IMG/VR virus record: IMGVR_UViG_3300036860_000309
Coordinates: 1-41,789 of that record
Reading direction: 5' to 3' (one strand)
Length of the DNA stretch: 41,789 nt
Source: a virus
Of the stretch, positions 1-7,403 are shown piece by piece. Within the stretch, counting starts at the first letter, position 1, and every line of letters begins with the position of its first letter. The position numbers and the translations under genes were made by a program. The notes under the pieces were generated by a model. That model was not told the DNA's origin. It made no database searches and saw only the letters and a list, made by a program, of their open reading frames with translations.

Positions 1-100
1 CTGCGCGGCGCCAACCTGCGCGTCGCCAACCTGCGCGACGCCGACCTGCGCGACGCCAACCTGCGCGGCGCCAACCTGCGCGGCGCCGACCTGTGCGACG
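1..100. repeat. Terminal overlap, copy at left end (15-bp tandem repeats)
   Basis: Bases 1-100 correspond to 41690-41789 with mismatches only at positions 13 and 23; bases 24-100 match exactly (77 nt). The unit is a 15-bp repeat encoding pentapeptides such as NLRGA. Overlaying the copies keeps the reading frame of the pentapeptide gene, whereas simply abutting the ends breaks it. This fits a circular or terminally redundant molecule whose assembly broke inside a tandem repeat. Confidence 0.85.
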
Positions 101-453
101 CCAAAAATGTCGCACTAGCCATCGCCGCGACGAGAATTCTCCCTGCCGGTAGCTTGATAGGCTGGAAGAAGGGACTGCACGATGGTACGGACGCAGCCGT
201 TGTCATCGAATTGGAGATCCCCAAGGACTCCCGACGTAGCCACGCTTTCGGGCGCAAGTGTCGCGCTGAAAAGGCCATCGTTCTCAGCATCTCAGGAGGA
301 TGCAAAAAGGCCCATAGTTTACACGACTATTCATTTACCTACGAGGTAGGACAAATCGTTCACCCGCGAGAACCATTCAGCGAGAATTGGACGGAAGAAT
401 GCGCCAGCGGAATCCATTTCTTCATCACTCGCGAGGAGGCTGCAGCCTATTAG
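1..453 (+). CDS. Pentapeptide-repeat protein, C-terminal part (gene continues from 41285)
   Basis: This is the 3' part of the gene that starts at 41285. The first 33 codons are pentapeptides (NLRGA, NLRDA, DLCDA). The repeat ends near base 101 and a globular tail of about 115 residues follows, ending in SGIHFFITREEAAAY and TAG at 451-453. The tail contains IGWKKG, a KCRAEKA stretch and TYEVG, and resembles the DUF5758-type domain that often closes phage pentapeptide proteins. Pentapeptide repeats form a right-handed quadrilateral beta-helix that can mimic DNA, but the role of phage members like this is mostly unknown. Merged with the right end it is about 285 aa, although the repeat number may be wrong because the assembly collapses here. 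Confidence 0.85.
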   Translation: MRGANLRVANLRDADLRDANLRGANLRGADLCDAKNVALAIAATRILPAGSLIGWKKGLHDGTDAAVVIELEIPKDSRRSHAFGRKCRAEKAIVLSISGGCKKAHSLHDYSFTYEVGQIVHPREPFSENWTEECASGIHFFITREEAAAY

Positions 454-455
454 CC

Positions 456-641
456 ATGACCCAATACATCGTAACAATCGAACAGGCAGACCAGGAAGGC
501 GGCGGCATCGAAGTCTACCGTCGCCGCGTCGAATGCGAGAACGTCGATTTCGTCATCAGCCAACTCGACGGCGCGCTCAAAGCCAAGCAGCGAAAGCCTA
601 GGCGCGACAAGGGACTGCCGCGCAAACTTGAAAGCCAATGA
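456..641 (+). CDS. Small hypothetical protein, 61 aa
   Basis: The ATG lies 3 nt after the pentapeptide gene's stop, and the frame ends with TGA overlapping the next ATG (ATGA). The product is charged with a basic C-terminus (KAKQRKPRRDKG). No family was recognised. It is real by operon context: same strand, no gaps, coupled at both ends. The longer in-frame upstream start at 387 would overlap the pentapeptide gene and was not used. Confidence 0.6.
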   Translation: MTQYIVTIEQADQEGGGIEVYRRRVECENVDFVISQLDGALKAKQRKPRRDKGLPRKLESQ

Positions 642-922
642 ACATGACCATTAAAGTAACTCATGACCACTTGAGACTAGCAATCGGCTCCAACGCGAAT
701 ACGAGGACCCGAACATGCGCGCTCGCATTGGCTATCTCTGAAGCACTTCAAGGAACAGTCGAGTGCGCGTATGGCTGCGGGAGATTGGTAGGCACACCCG
801 ACTGGTTCGCTTACAACGATGCTGGCCGAAAGGTCGAGGCGCTGTTCGACGCAGGAGAATACGACGAACTCGCGGCACGATTGCCCATCGCGGTTGAACT
901 CTACGGAGGGAATATCAAATGA
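638..922 (+). CDS. Hypothetical protein, 94 aa
   Basis: The start overlaps the previous stop (ATGA) and the 3' end overlaps the ERF gene by 4 nt. The product has a CAYGCG cluster near residues 43-48 and an aromatic/acidic C-terminal half. No known domain was recognised. Its place directly upstream of the annealing protein suggests an accessory early protein, which is position-based inference only. Confidence 0.6.
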   Translation: MNMTIKVTHDHLRLAIGSNANTRTRTCALALAISEALQGTVECAYGCGRLVGTPDWFAYNDAGRKVEALFDAGEYDELAARLPIAVELYGGNIK

Positions 923-1659
923 GCACCGAATCAGCATTAGCAACCGTCCACCCGCAGGAGCCGTCCGTCGCCGGAATGCTCCAAGCCGTTATCGACCGCG
1001 GGATAACGCCCGAGAACGCAGCCGCAATGGAGCAGCTCGTCGGCCTGTACGAGCGCATGGAGGCCAAGCGAGCGGAACGAGAGTTCGCAGCTGCGATGGT
1101 CGCGCTTAAGATGGAGATGCCAGCCATCCGCGCGTGCAAGGGAGTACCCGGCAAAGACGGGACCATTCGCTACAAGTACGCGCCACTTGAGGACATCGAC
1201 GGCGAACTGAGGCCGGTGGCGTTAAAGCACGGCTTTAGCTATTCGTTCTCGCAAGCGCCAGCCGATATTGGGCGCGTCACGAAAGTCTGCGTCGTGAAGC
1301 ATATCGGTGGGCATTCGGAATCGACTCCGTTCACCGTTCGAGTAGGCCAAGGCCCGCCTCATTCAAGCGAGGCCCAAGGCGACGGCGCTGCAGCGTCCTA
1401 CGCCCAACGGCGCGCGCTCTGCGATGCCTTCGGCATCATCGTCGAGAGCGACACGGACGGCGCGGACGACGCGCGAAACGAAGGCAAGCCAATCACCGCG
1501 AAAGAAGCCGCTGACCTCCGCGATTGGGTCGAGGCTATCGGCGCCGACGAAAAGGCGTTTCTCGAAGTGGCCGGCGCAGCGCATTATGAAGCCATTTGCT
1601 CGAGCAAGCTGGAAGTCCTGCAGGCCATGCTGAAAAGGAAGGAGAAACAGCGGAAATGA
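919..1659 (+). CDS. erf: ERF-family single-strand annealing protein
   Basis: A 246-aa protein with the typical ERF core: helical N-terminus, then YKYAPLEDI near residue 88, then a conserved LRPVALKHGFSYSF stretch. ERF proteins anneal complementary single strands in phage recombination and genome circularisation, working with a 5'-3' exonuclease. A YqaJ-type exonuclease lies one gene downstream, completing a two-component Red-like system. The start overlaps the upstream stop and the end overlaps the next start (ATGA). The C-terminal 60 residues are charged and may contact partner proteins (inference). Confidence 0.85.
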   Translation: MSTESALATVHPQEPSVAGMLQAVIDRGITPENAAAMEQLVGLYERMEAKRAEREFAAAMVALKMEMPAIRACKGVPGKDGTIRYKYAPLEDIDGELRPVALKHGFSYSFSQAPADIGRVTKVCVVKHIGGHSESTPFTVRVGQGPPHSSEAQGDGAAASYAQRRALCDAFGIIVESDTDGADDARNEGKPITAKEAADLRDWVEAIGADEKAFLEVAGAAHYEAICSSKLEVLQAMLKRKEKQRK

Positions 1660-2009
1660 GCGTCTCCGTCAACTGCCCACATTGCAGCAAAGACTTCGAA
1701 ATCGAGCCGTCGGTGTCCATCCCGAAAGAACAGGTGATTTATCTTTCGATGGAATCGACCAACACCTTCTTCCCGCCGGATGTGATTGGAGGCCAAATCC
1801 AGAACATGGGTAAGCTTTTACAGTCCGTCGCAAAGGATATAGGCGGCAAAATTGCGGTATTTGTTAAGTCCATCGAACTTGATGAGAACAAGGTGAAGAT
1901 TGGGTTCTTGGTCGTAGACGCCCCGAGTCGAAAACCAAAGGTGGCAAAGTATGTCGGCGAGGCAATCGGCGTCATGCACGGCAAAATTAAGGAAGGGTCC
2001 GCGCCATGA
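1656..2009 (+). CDS. Zinc-ribbon-like hypothetical protein, 117 aa
   Basis: The chosen ATG overlaps the ERF stop (ATGA); an in-frame start at 1596 would lie inside ERF. The N-terminus has a single CPHC pair at residues 7-10 followed by a mixed alpha/beta domain, and no second cysteine pair is visible, so zinc binding is uncertain. It sits between the annealing protein and the exonuclease, so a role in recombination is plausible but unproven. Confidence 0.6.
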   Translation: MSVSVNCPHCSKDFEIEPSVSIPKEQVIYLSMESTNTFFPPDVIGGQIQNMGKLLQSVAKDIGGKIAVFVKSIELDENKVKIGFLVVDAPSRKPKVAKYVGEAIGVMHGKIKEGSAP

Positions 2010-2623
2010 AAATCATCGACTGCCTACAATGTGACACGGAATGGTTAGCCTGCCGTGTCGGGAAGGTGACGGCCAGCGAGATGCATAATCTCGTCACACC
2101 AAAGTTCGCCATCAAGAAGGGCGACGGCCCGACGACCTACCTCTACAGGAAACTTGCTGAAGCCTATCGCGGCTGTCCGTTGCCTGGCTTCTCGGCGTGG
2201 TCCACGGAACAGGGGGAGGAACTCGAGGACGAAGCCCGCAAATGGTTCGCGTTCGAGTACGGCGACACGGAACGGATTCAGCGCGTCGGATTCATAGAAC
2301 ACGACGACGGCCGCTGCGGGTGTTCGCCGGATGCGCTGCTTGGTGAGGAAGGCGGACTCGAATTGAAATGCCCTGAACCCACCAACCACGTCCGCTACCT
2401 GCTCGACGGCGTTCTACCGGACGATTACGCGGCGCAGGTGCACATGAGCATGTACGTAACGGGTCGCCCATGGTGGAAGTTTGTTAGCTACCGCCGCAAG
2501 TTCCCGGCCTTCGTCCTCAAGGTCCAGCGCGACGAAAGAATCTGCGCCGTCATCGCCGACGCGCTCGCACAGTTTTACGACCGTTTCGACGCAGCAATTC
2601 AAAAACTACGACAAGCAGCATGA
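2006..2623 (+). CDS. YqaJ/lambda-Exo-type recombination exonuclease
   Basis: A 205-aa PD-(D/E)XK nuclease. Visible motifs are GEELEDEA at about residues 70-77, CSPDA at 106-110 and LELKCP at 118-123; these supply the metal-binding acidic residues and lysine of the YqaJ/lambda Exo family. The enzyme resects dsDNA 5'-3' to load the annealing protein. Length is normal for the family. It is coupled by ATGA to the preceding gene and overlaps the following start by 4 nt. It acts with the ERF protein encoded at 919. Confidence 0.88.
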   Translation: MKIIDCLQCDTEWLACRVGKVTASEMHNLVTPKFAIKKGDGPTTYLYRKLAEAYRGCPLPGFSAWSTEQGEELEDEARKWFAFEYGDTERIQRVGFIEHDDGRCGCSPDALLGEEGGLELKCPEPTNHVRYLLDGVLPDDYAAQVHMSMYVTGRPWWKFVSYRRKFPAFVLKVQRDERICAVIADALAQFYDRFDAAIQKLRQAA

Positions 2624-3036
2624 ACACTCCAACCGAATCCCCTCTCGTGCAAAGACTGCGCGGCTATGTCGCGGCGGCGGAAGCGATGGAAGCGAACAAC
2701 ATTTGGCAATATCTAGGCCCAGATAACAAATGGGTAACGCCGCAGGATCAGACCTTTCAGCACTTGAAAGATTTTATCTCTGAACATCATGCACTCCGCC
2801 CCGCGCCCGAACCCGTAACCCGCGCATGGACGCTGGACACTGCGCCCCTGAATCAGGTGATATTTGTGCAGAAGAAAAGAGAGAAGCACGATAAAGCAAT
2901 CCGATTCGTAGGCGCATGGCATCTTAGAAACGCCGAAATATTCGGCTATGGTTTCATAGATTATGCCACCCTTCACACCGACTGGCTGCGCGCCGATGGC
3001 TCGGTCTGTGGCACCGTGGAAGGAGACACCCAATGA
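2620..3036 (+). CDS. Hypothetical protein, 138 aa
   Basis: Coupled at both ends by ATGA overlaps. It has an amphipathic N-terminal helix, then a domain with FVGAWHL and GYGFIDYATLHTDWL. The C-terminus CGTVEGDTQ nearly repeats that of the next gene (CGTVEGGK), where the same codons also carry the GGAGG-type ribosome binding site for the following ORF. No family was recognised. Confidence 0.6.
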   Translation: MNTPTESPLVQRLRGYVAAAEAMEANNIWQYLGPDNKWVTPQDQTFQHLKDFISEHHALRPAPEPVTRAWTLDTAPLNQVIFVQKKREKHDKAIRFVGAWHLRNAEIFGYGFIDYATLHTDWLRADGSVCGTVEGDTQ

Positions 3037-3272
3037 TTCGAGTCATCTTTACCGAGGTTGGGCCGCGAAAGCTGTCATGGGAAGCGCAAACCGAAACGCT
3101 GACTTACTCATGGCTCATGAAGCAAATCAGAGCCAAACGAGCCCTGATGTCTCGAGGGGTAGACTTCGACGAGGAGACAGGCGGCATTTACGTGGGAGGA
3201 TTCCGTCGCGTTGGTTCATTTCAAATCATTACTGATGTCGCAGCCTGCGGCACTGTGGAGGGAGGCAAGTGA
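3033..3272 (+). CDS. Hypothetical protein, 79 aa
   Basis: Starts with an ATGA overlap. The product is basic in the middle and ends in CGTVEGGK, like the upstream gene. The last codons contain GGAGG at 3261-3265, which should serve the next gene. No domain was recognised. Confidence 0.55.
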   Translation: MIRVIFTEVGPRKLSWEAQTETLTYSWLMKQIRAKRALMSRGVDFDEETGGIYVGGFRRVGSFQIITDVAACGTVEGGK

Positions 3273-3484
3273 GAAAAATGAATCCAAATCGGTTTGTGAT
3301 TGGAGAACGCGTTGGCTATGTCAATCATGTCGCAGGATATGAGATCGGGGTGTTGGTCGTCTCCAGACTGAAAGGAGCGAAGGTATTTGCTACCAAGTTG
3401 TTTGATGAGACTCGCGAATTTATGTTTGATGAAAATGGCGTGGCATCGTGGTCCCCTAACTTATCGATTAAACATTTGCCATGA
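3269..3484 (+). CDS. Hypothetical protein, 71 aa (GTG start, or ATG at 3278)
   Basis: A GTG at 3269 overlaps the previous TGA (GTGA) but is only 3 nt from GGAGG. The ATG at 3278 lies 12 nt from the same GGAGG. Neither spacing is ideal, so the start is undecided. The product is a small beta-rich protein (RFVIGERVGYVNH; YEIGVLVVSRLKGAKVF), suggesting an SH3-like or beta-barrel fold (inference). It ends with an ATGA overlap. Confidence 0.55.
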   Translation: MRKMNPNRFVIGERVGYVNHVAGYEIGVLVVSRLKGAKVFATKLFDETREFMFDENGVASWSPNLSIKHLP

Positions 3485-3996
3485 CCACTCCCCTAACCAC
3501 CCTGCTTGCCCAAATTCGAGAGGCGGATGAGAAGGCGACCAAGGGAGCGTGGACTACTCGCACGGCAGAACGGGAGATCCCCTCCTATGTTAACAAGCGA
3601 TGCTCCACGTTGATTGAAATAAATGCACCTGGAGCACGGGCAATTTGCGATCTCTGTGGCCGTAAGGAATCATTGTCCGACGAGCAATGGAAAGAAACGG
3701 AGAGGACAGCCGACCTAATTGCCCTCTACCGCACCGTCACCCCGCTGCTGGCGAAGATGCTGGAGGAGGCGGTGCCAGTCGTCGAAGAACTGGCGGAAGA
3801 ACTAGCCTGCCTCATTGCCAAGACAATCCCGCGCGATCCTTGTGAGGATTATAGCAATCAGTCGCCATCCCTATTGCGCGCAAGGACGCTTCTCAACCAC
3901 CTCAACTCTCTCGCTCAGGAAGCAATCAACCAGAGATTGCAGAAAAGCATTGCCAAGGGAATAACAAGACCCGACAGGCAATCATCGCCAGCTTAA
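3481..3996 (+). CDS. Hypothetical helical protein with CxxC, 171 aa
   Basis: A long helical protein with a CDLC motif near residues 56-59 and a leucine/glutamate-rich segment at 85-115 (likely coiled coil). Its pattern of READEKATKGAWTT early on and long helices later is common in phage early-region proteins of unknown role. The truncated gene at 5467 starts similarly (ANAATLGPWHVAS), so the two may be paralogues. Coupled upstream by ATGA. Confidence 0.55.
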   Translation: MTTPLTTLLAQIREADEKATKGAWTTRTAEREIPSYVNKRCSTLIEINAPGARAICDLCGRKESLSDEQWKETERTADLIALYRTVTPLLAKMLEEAVPVVEELAEELACLIAKTIPRDPCEDYSNQSPSLLRARTLLNHLNSLAQEAINQRLQKSIAKGITRPDRQSSPA

Positions 3997-4019
3997 AGTT
4001 CGCGGCATTGGACCCAGTC

Positions 4020-4148
4020 ATGCCTACACCACACCGGCTAAAGGAACTCGCCGAGAAGTACAGCCAGATAACTCATATTCAGCCGAAGGTGTTCATGGAT
4101 TTCGCTACCGAACTCCGCGCCGAAGCAATCAACCAGCAGAAGAAATGA
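4020..4148 (+). CDS. Small hypothetical protein, 42 aa
   Basis: ATG at 4020, stop TGA at 4146-4148 overlapping the next ATG. The product contains RLKELAEKY, repeated as RLKELAEKW at the start of the 4342 gene, and ends AEAINQQKK, echoing QEAINQRLQK near the end of the 3481 gene. These shared words and the coupled stop support it as a real small gene in a group of related early genes. Confidence 0.5.
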   Translation: MPTPHRLKELAEKYSQITHIQPKVFMDFATELRAEAINQQKK

Positions 4149-4345
4149 CTGACGCCGAATTTCAAACTCGTTTCCTTAAGATTATCACGGCAGCGATGGC
4201 ACCCAAGAAGGAACGCTTGGAACAACCTGGAACACATCCCCTGAGATGCCCACGATGTGATGCAATGGCTTTCAATCTCTGGCAAATCTACGGCGTTTCA
4301 TACTTCAAGTGTGATGCGTGTGGACACAAAACTAACAATCTATGA
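4145..4345 (+). CDS. Zinc-ribbon protein, 66 aa
   Basis: Two cysteine pairs, CPRC at about residues 35-38 and CDAC at 56-59, spaced as in a small zinc ribbon. The N-terminal helix is basic. Coupled to its neighbours by 4-nt overlaps on both sides. Such ribbons bind nucleic acid or protein; no specific role can be read here. Confidence 0.6.
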   Translation: MTDAEFQTRFLKIITAAMAPKKERLEQPGTHPLRCPRCDAMAFNLWQIYGVSYFKCDACGHKTNNL

Positions 4346-4926
4346 CTATATCCAACGACCGATTGAAGGAACTTGCGGAGAAGTGGAAGCGAATTATCCA
4401 GAACCGAGCGCGAGACGAAGAGGAAATTCTGGAGGATTCTGAAATGGAGCAGCATCTATTCTCTATGCTCACCGAACTCCGCGACGAGATGGAGAAGGAG
4501 CGGGCGGCAGTAACGTTGAGCGTCAACGCTAGTGCGTTCTGGCTGGATAATCGCCACGTGGTTGACTACGAAACGGCATTTGAAATCGAGAAGGAGCTTC
4601 GCGCCAAGCTCGCCGCCGCCGAGCAACGGATTGGGGAACTGGAAGGCGATAATGCAGGATTGATTGCCGCTTGTGAAAGCCTTGAGCAAGAATGCATCGG
4701 CTTTACTGATCCCCGCATCGCCCAACTGGAGGCACAGTTGAAAGGCGCATCGGCCGCACTGGAGCCTTTCGATATTTCCGGCGAGGGTGACGAAGACTTC
4801 GATGATGAGACGCAGGTCATCGTCAAGTTCGGGCGAACAACGTGTTATTCAATGCGGCTTAAGCATCTCAGGAACGTATCCAAAGCCCTCGCCGAACTCT
4901 CGCGCCTGGAACAGGAGGGGAAATGA
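4342..4926 (+). CDS. Coiled-coil hypothetical protein, 194 aa
   Basis: Opens with RLKELAEKWKRII and has a long heptad-like stretch around residues 80-135 (ELRAKLAAAEQRIGELEG). The C-terminal third is acidic, then basic. It resembles the RLxxLAExW class of phage early proteins of unknown function. ATGA overlaps at both ends place it in the same operon. Confidence 0.6.
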   Translation: MTISNDRLKELAEKWKRIIQNRARDEEEILEDSEMEQHLFSMLTELRDEMEKERAAVTLSVNASAFWLDNRHVVDYETAFEIEKELRAKLAAAEQRIGELEGDNAGLIAACESLEQECIGFTDPRIAQLEAQLKGASAALEPFDISGEGDEDFDDETQVIVKFGRTTCYSMRLKHLRNVSKALAELSRLEQEGK

Positions 4927-5261
4927 AGCTAACTAGTTTACAGCCGAGATGGTTTACTATTCCAGGGCGCATTGGCCCAGTGGGATTTACTTTCTTATGC
5001 CCACATTGCCAGAAAGTCAGGCTTGGAGTTGCATTCGCGCCTGCGATGGACGGAGGCGATCCGGTTAGCCTTGCTCCAAATCAGCTATGGGCGCACATGC
5101 GTCCCCGTGATGTGGAGGAAAGCATGAGCATCGTCCCTCCAGGTATTCACTGGAAGCGGAGCGGGGAAGCGTTCGAAACGCTCAGCCTATCACCATCGAT
5201 CGACGCCTCAAATGCTGGACACTGGCACGGCTTTATAAAGAACGGAGAAGTAACTTCATGA
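4923..5261 (+). CDS. Hypothetical protein, possibly DUF6527-like, 112 aa
   Basis: Has an N-terminal CPHC at about residues 26-29 and an SLSPSIDA...GHWHGFIKNG ending. The closing SPS...H.HGFI pattern recalls DUF6527 phage proteins, possibly metal-binding. The resemblance is to the ending only, so the family call is tentative. Coupled by ATGA on both sides. Confidence 0.55.
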   Translation: MKLTSLQPRWFTIPGRIGPVGFTFLCPHCQKVRLGVAFAPAMDGGDPVSLAPNQLWAHMRPRDVEESMSIVPPGIHWKRSGEAFETLSLSPSIDASNAGHWHGFIKNGEVTS

Positions 5262-5470
5262 ACAACGAACAACTTACAAAGGCACTAAATGACGTTCTGG
5301 AAGCACTCCAATTTGCCGAGGGCGCGCTATTGGATGCGGTCGCATGTGAAGACGGTTTAGATGGAGAGACCGGATTGCGAATCGCCAAAATGGCCAGCGA
5401 ACAGCTATTAAAACACGGAAGGCCGAGCGCTGTGGACCAGTATCGCCGAAACCATCCTGATAACAAATGA
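5258..5470 (+). CDS. Hypothetical helical protein, 70 aa
   Basis: A small, mostly helical, acidic protein (LTKALNDVLEALQFAEGALLDAV). Overlaps the upstream stop and the downstream ATG at 5467 (ATGA). No family was recognised. Confidence 0.55.
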   Translation: MNNEQLTKALNDVLEALQFAEGALLDAVACEDGLDGETGLRIAKMASEQLLKHGRPSAVDQYRRNHPDNK

Positions 5471-5702
5471 ACCACGCCGAATCCATCCTCCAACTCCTCT
5501 CTGCCTCCAACGAACGGGCGAATGCTGCGACGCTTGGGCCGTGGCATGTTGCCTCGAATCCTGAAGGAATGTCTCAGCCTGCCTTCCCGTATGTTTGCGA
5601 CGATAGCGGACTTCCGACGCGATAGGTGCTGTTTACTTTAATGAAGCTGAACGACTGCGAGAAGTCCTATCCAACACGTTGGCACTGATGAAGGGTGGAT
5701 AG
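5467..5702 (+). pseudogene. Frameshifted small gene
   Basis: The frame from ATG 5467 reads 52 residues (NHAESILQLLSASNERANAATLG...) and stops at TAG 5623-5625. In another frame, beginning just before that stop, the sequence reads IGAVYFNEAERLREVLSNTLALMKGG to TAG at 5700-5702, which looks like a natural C-terminus for this kind of protein. A one-base indel near 5615-5625 would join the two. It may be a genuine decayed gene, programmed frameshifting or a sequencing error. Confidence 0.5.
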
Positions 5703-5704
5703 GC

Positions 5705-6064
5705 ATGGAGTTGCGAGAATCTATGAATACGCCACTACAATGTTCAATTGAAGGAACCAACCTCGTGATACGCATCGGCATTGGAACGCTTGCTTGGGCG
5801 GCTAAGGAAAAGAACGGCGGACCTATTGATAACCGAGTTCGGATCGCGGATAAATCTGAACTCGCAAAGGATGTTGCAAACGAACTGATGCGCGAAGACG
5901 AACTCGGCAACATGCCGATTTCGGAACTGATCGACGATGCTATCAAGAACGCTGCTGAACATGGAAGCGTGGCATTCGCGTATCCACGCAATAGACCGAA
6001 ATCCCTCATCCAACCCCGCGCCCTCTCCCGCGCTCATGCCATATTGAAGGGAGGGCAGGAGTGA
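5705..6064 (+). CDS. Hypothetical protein, 119 aa
   Basis: Contains LVIRIGIGTLAWAAKEKNGG, an amphipathic middle (LMREDELGNMPISELIDDAI) and a basic tail. A weak GGTGGA lies upstream. ATG 5705 was chosen; ATG 5723 (MNTPLQCSIEG) is an equally plausible start. It ends overlapping the GTG of the RusA gene (GTGA). Function unknown. Confidence 0.6.
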   Translation: MELRESMNTPLQCSIEGTNLVIRIGIGTLAWAAKEKNGGPIDNRVRIADKSELAKDVANELMREDELGNMPISELIDDAIKNAAEHGSVAFAYPRNRPKSLIQPRALSRAHAILKGGQE

Positions 6065-6516
6065 CACCCATCGAATTCTTCGTCCCCGGCGTTCCTAAGC
6101 CCGCCGGAAGCAAGCGCGCGTTCTGCCTGAAGAAAGGCGGCGTGTACACGGGACGCGCCATCGTCACGGATGACTGCGAGACTTCGCGCGATTGGAAGTG
6201 CGACGTTCAGCGCGCAGCTCAGGAGAAGGCTAACGGCATTCTGTCCATGCCGCTGGCGCTTGAAATCACGTTCTACATGCCGCGGCCAAAGTCGCATTAT
6301 CGCACTGGTAAACACGCCGGAACGCTTAGGAATGACGCACCCGACTTTCACACGACGAAACCAGACGCAACCAAGCTGATTCGCGGCGTCGAGGACGCGC
6401 TTACGTCTATCATTTGGAAGGATGACAGCCAGATTGCAATGCAGCTAGTTCGGAAGCGTTACGCCGACGGCACACCTGGTGCCTCAATCCGAATCTTAGA
6501 GATTTCTAAGCCATGA
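6061..6516 (+). CDS. rusA: RusA-family Holliday junction resolvase
   Basis: A 151-aa protein starting at GTG. It has the RusA signature PGVPKPAGSKRA at residues 9-20 and the catalytic block KPDATKLIRGVEDAL followed by IWKDDSQI at about 100-125, which carries the metal-binding aspartates. RusA dimers cut four-way junctions symmetrically and resolve recombination intermediates. Length is close to the family norm. It belongs functionally with the ERF and exonuclease genes upstream. Confidence 0.88.
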   Translation: MTPIEFFVPGVPKPAGSKRAFCLKKGGVYTGRAIVTDDCETSRDWKCDVQRAAQEKANGILSMPLALEITFYMPRPKSHYRTGKHAGTLRNDAPDFHTTKPDATKLIRGVEDALTSIIWKDDSQIAMQLVRKRYADGTPGASIRILEISKP

Positions 6517-6710
6517 ACCGCCCCCGCTTCCAAATCCAACGCGGTCCAAGCGGCCGCTCAATCGAACCCGTCTCGGAATTCCACGGTACTTGCCTCGGCG
6601 AAGAGTCGGAGCTGTGCGCCGAATGCTCAAGGCGCCGGCAGCTTTACGAGACCGATGACGGTCGATGGGTCTGCGGGGGATGTTTTGAGGATGAGGAGAA
6701 AACGGAATGA
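6513..6710 (+). CDS. Small zinc-finger-like protein, 65 aa
   Basis: CAECSRR at about residues 35-41 and CGGC at 54-57 form two cysteine pairs, giving a likely one-zinc ribbon. The N-terminus is basic and the C-terminus acidic. ATGA overlap with rusA upstream and with a small ORF at 6707 downstream. Confidence 0.55.
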   Translation: MNRPRFQIQRGPSGRSIEPVSEFHGTCLGEESELCAECSRRRQLYETDDGRWVCGGCFEDEEKTE

Positions 6711-6838
6711 TGCAGTTGACTCGAACCCTCGAACCTGATACAAACTCGCTCCGGGAATGGAAACCCGAACACCGAGACATTACTTTAACCCGCAGCGGGT
6801 ATCTGGAGGCCGTCTCAGCCGCTTTCCATACCAGATGA
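6707..6838 (+). CDS. Small hypothetical protein, 43 aa
   Basis: ATG at 6707 overlaps the previous stop (ATGA); stop TGA at 6836-6838. It reads through TTGACTCGAACC at 6716-6727, a motif that recurs in control regions, so part of this stretch may be regulatory instead. No family was recognised. Coding status rests on the coupled start alone. Confidence 0.4.
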   Translation: MMQLTRTLEPDTNSLREWKPEHRDITLTRSGYLEAVSAAFHTR

Positions 6839-6863
6839 ACGCTGCGGGTTTCCATTTTCACTG

Positions 6864-7403
6864 ATGGGTAAACGAAAGACCACCGGCAAGCGTCTAAGAT
6901 TCGCCATTTTCGCGAGGGATAGCTTCACCTGCCGATATTGCGGGCGCCAAAGCGACGAGGTAAAATTGGTGCTGGACCACATAGTTCCCGTGTCAGCCGG
7001 TGGCCCTACGAACGAGGAGAATTTGGTAACATCGTGCGAGGACTGCAATCAGGGAAAAGCGGATAAGGTTTTAACTGCCATCCCGGACCTCGATCGCTTG
7101 GCGCGACTTCAAGAACTTCAGGAACAACGGGCAGTAGCGGATGCCTCTGCGGCAGCTATGCGCGCGGACAAAGAAGCATTTCAGTCCTTCGTTAATTTCT
7201 GGTGCTCGTGCACCGGGAGAGAAAACGTAGAAACCAAAACGATAACGACCGTCTATTCATTCGTTCGTGAGTACGGCATGCCTACGGTCTGCGAATGGGT
7301 AAGGATGGCCGCTTGGCGCGTTGGGCCCGCAAAAGACAGAAATATCGGGAAATACGTTTCGGGAATACGCCGGGCGCTTCGCGCGGAGGAGAAGGCCGCA
7401 TGA
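6864..7403 (+). CDS. HNH endonuclease with helical C-terminal domain, 179 aa
   Basis: The N-terminal HNH core has CRYC at about 23-26, DHIVPVSAGG at 38-47 and ENLVTSCEDCN at 52-62, giving the HNH triad plus a structural zinc site. Residues 90-179 form a separate helical domain (VYSFVREYGMPTVCEWVRMAA) as seen in phage replication-region proteins. It sits directly upstream of and coupled to the initiator gene, so a role in replication or host DNA processing is more likely than homing (inference). Confidence 0.75.
   Translation: MGKRKTTGKRLRFAIFARDSFTCRYCGRQSDEVKLVLDHIVPVSAGGPTNEENLVTSCEDCNQGKADKVLTAIPDLDRLARLQELQEQRAVADASAAAMRADKEAFQSFVNFWCSCTGRENVETKTITTVYSFVREYGMPTVCEWVRMAAWRVGPAKDRNIGKYVSGIRRALRAEEKAA

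Noticed and set aside
1-100. True direct terminal repeats of packaged DNA
   Set aside because: The ends fall inside a coding tandem repeat, far from the terminase genes, and the terminase is of the cos-cutting lambda type. An assembly break in a repeat is simpler.
6716-6744. Sigma-70 promoter TTGACT - 17 nt - TACAAA upstream of the HNH gene
   Set aside because: The -10 is poor, the site lies in a possible small coupled ORF, and other copies of the same motif have no -10 at that spacing.
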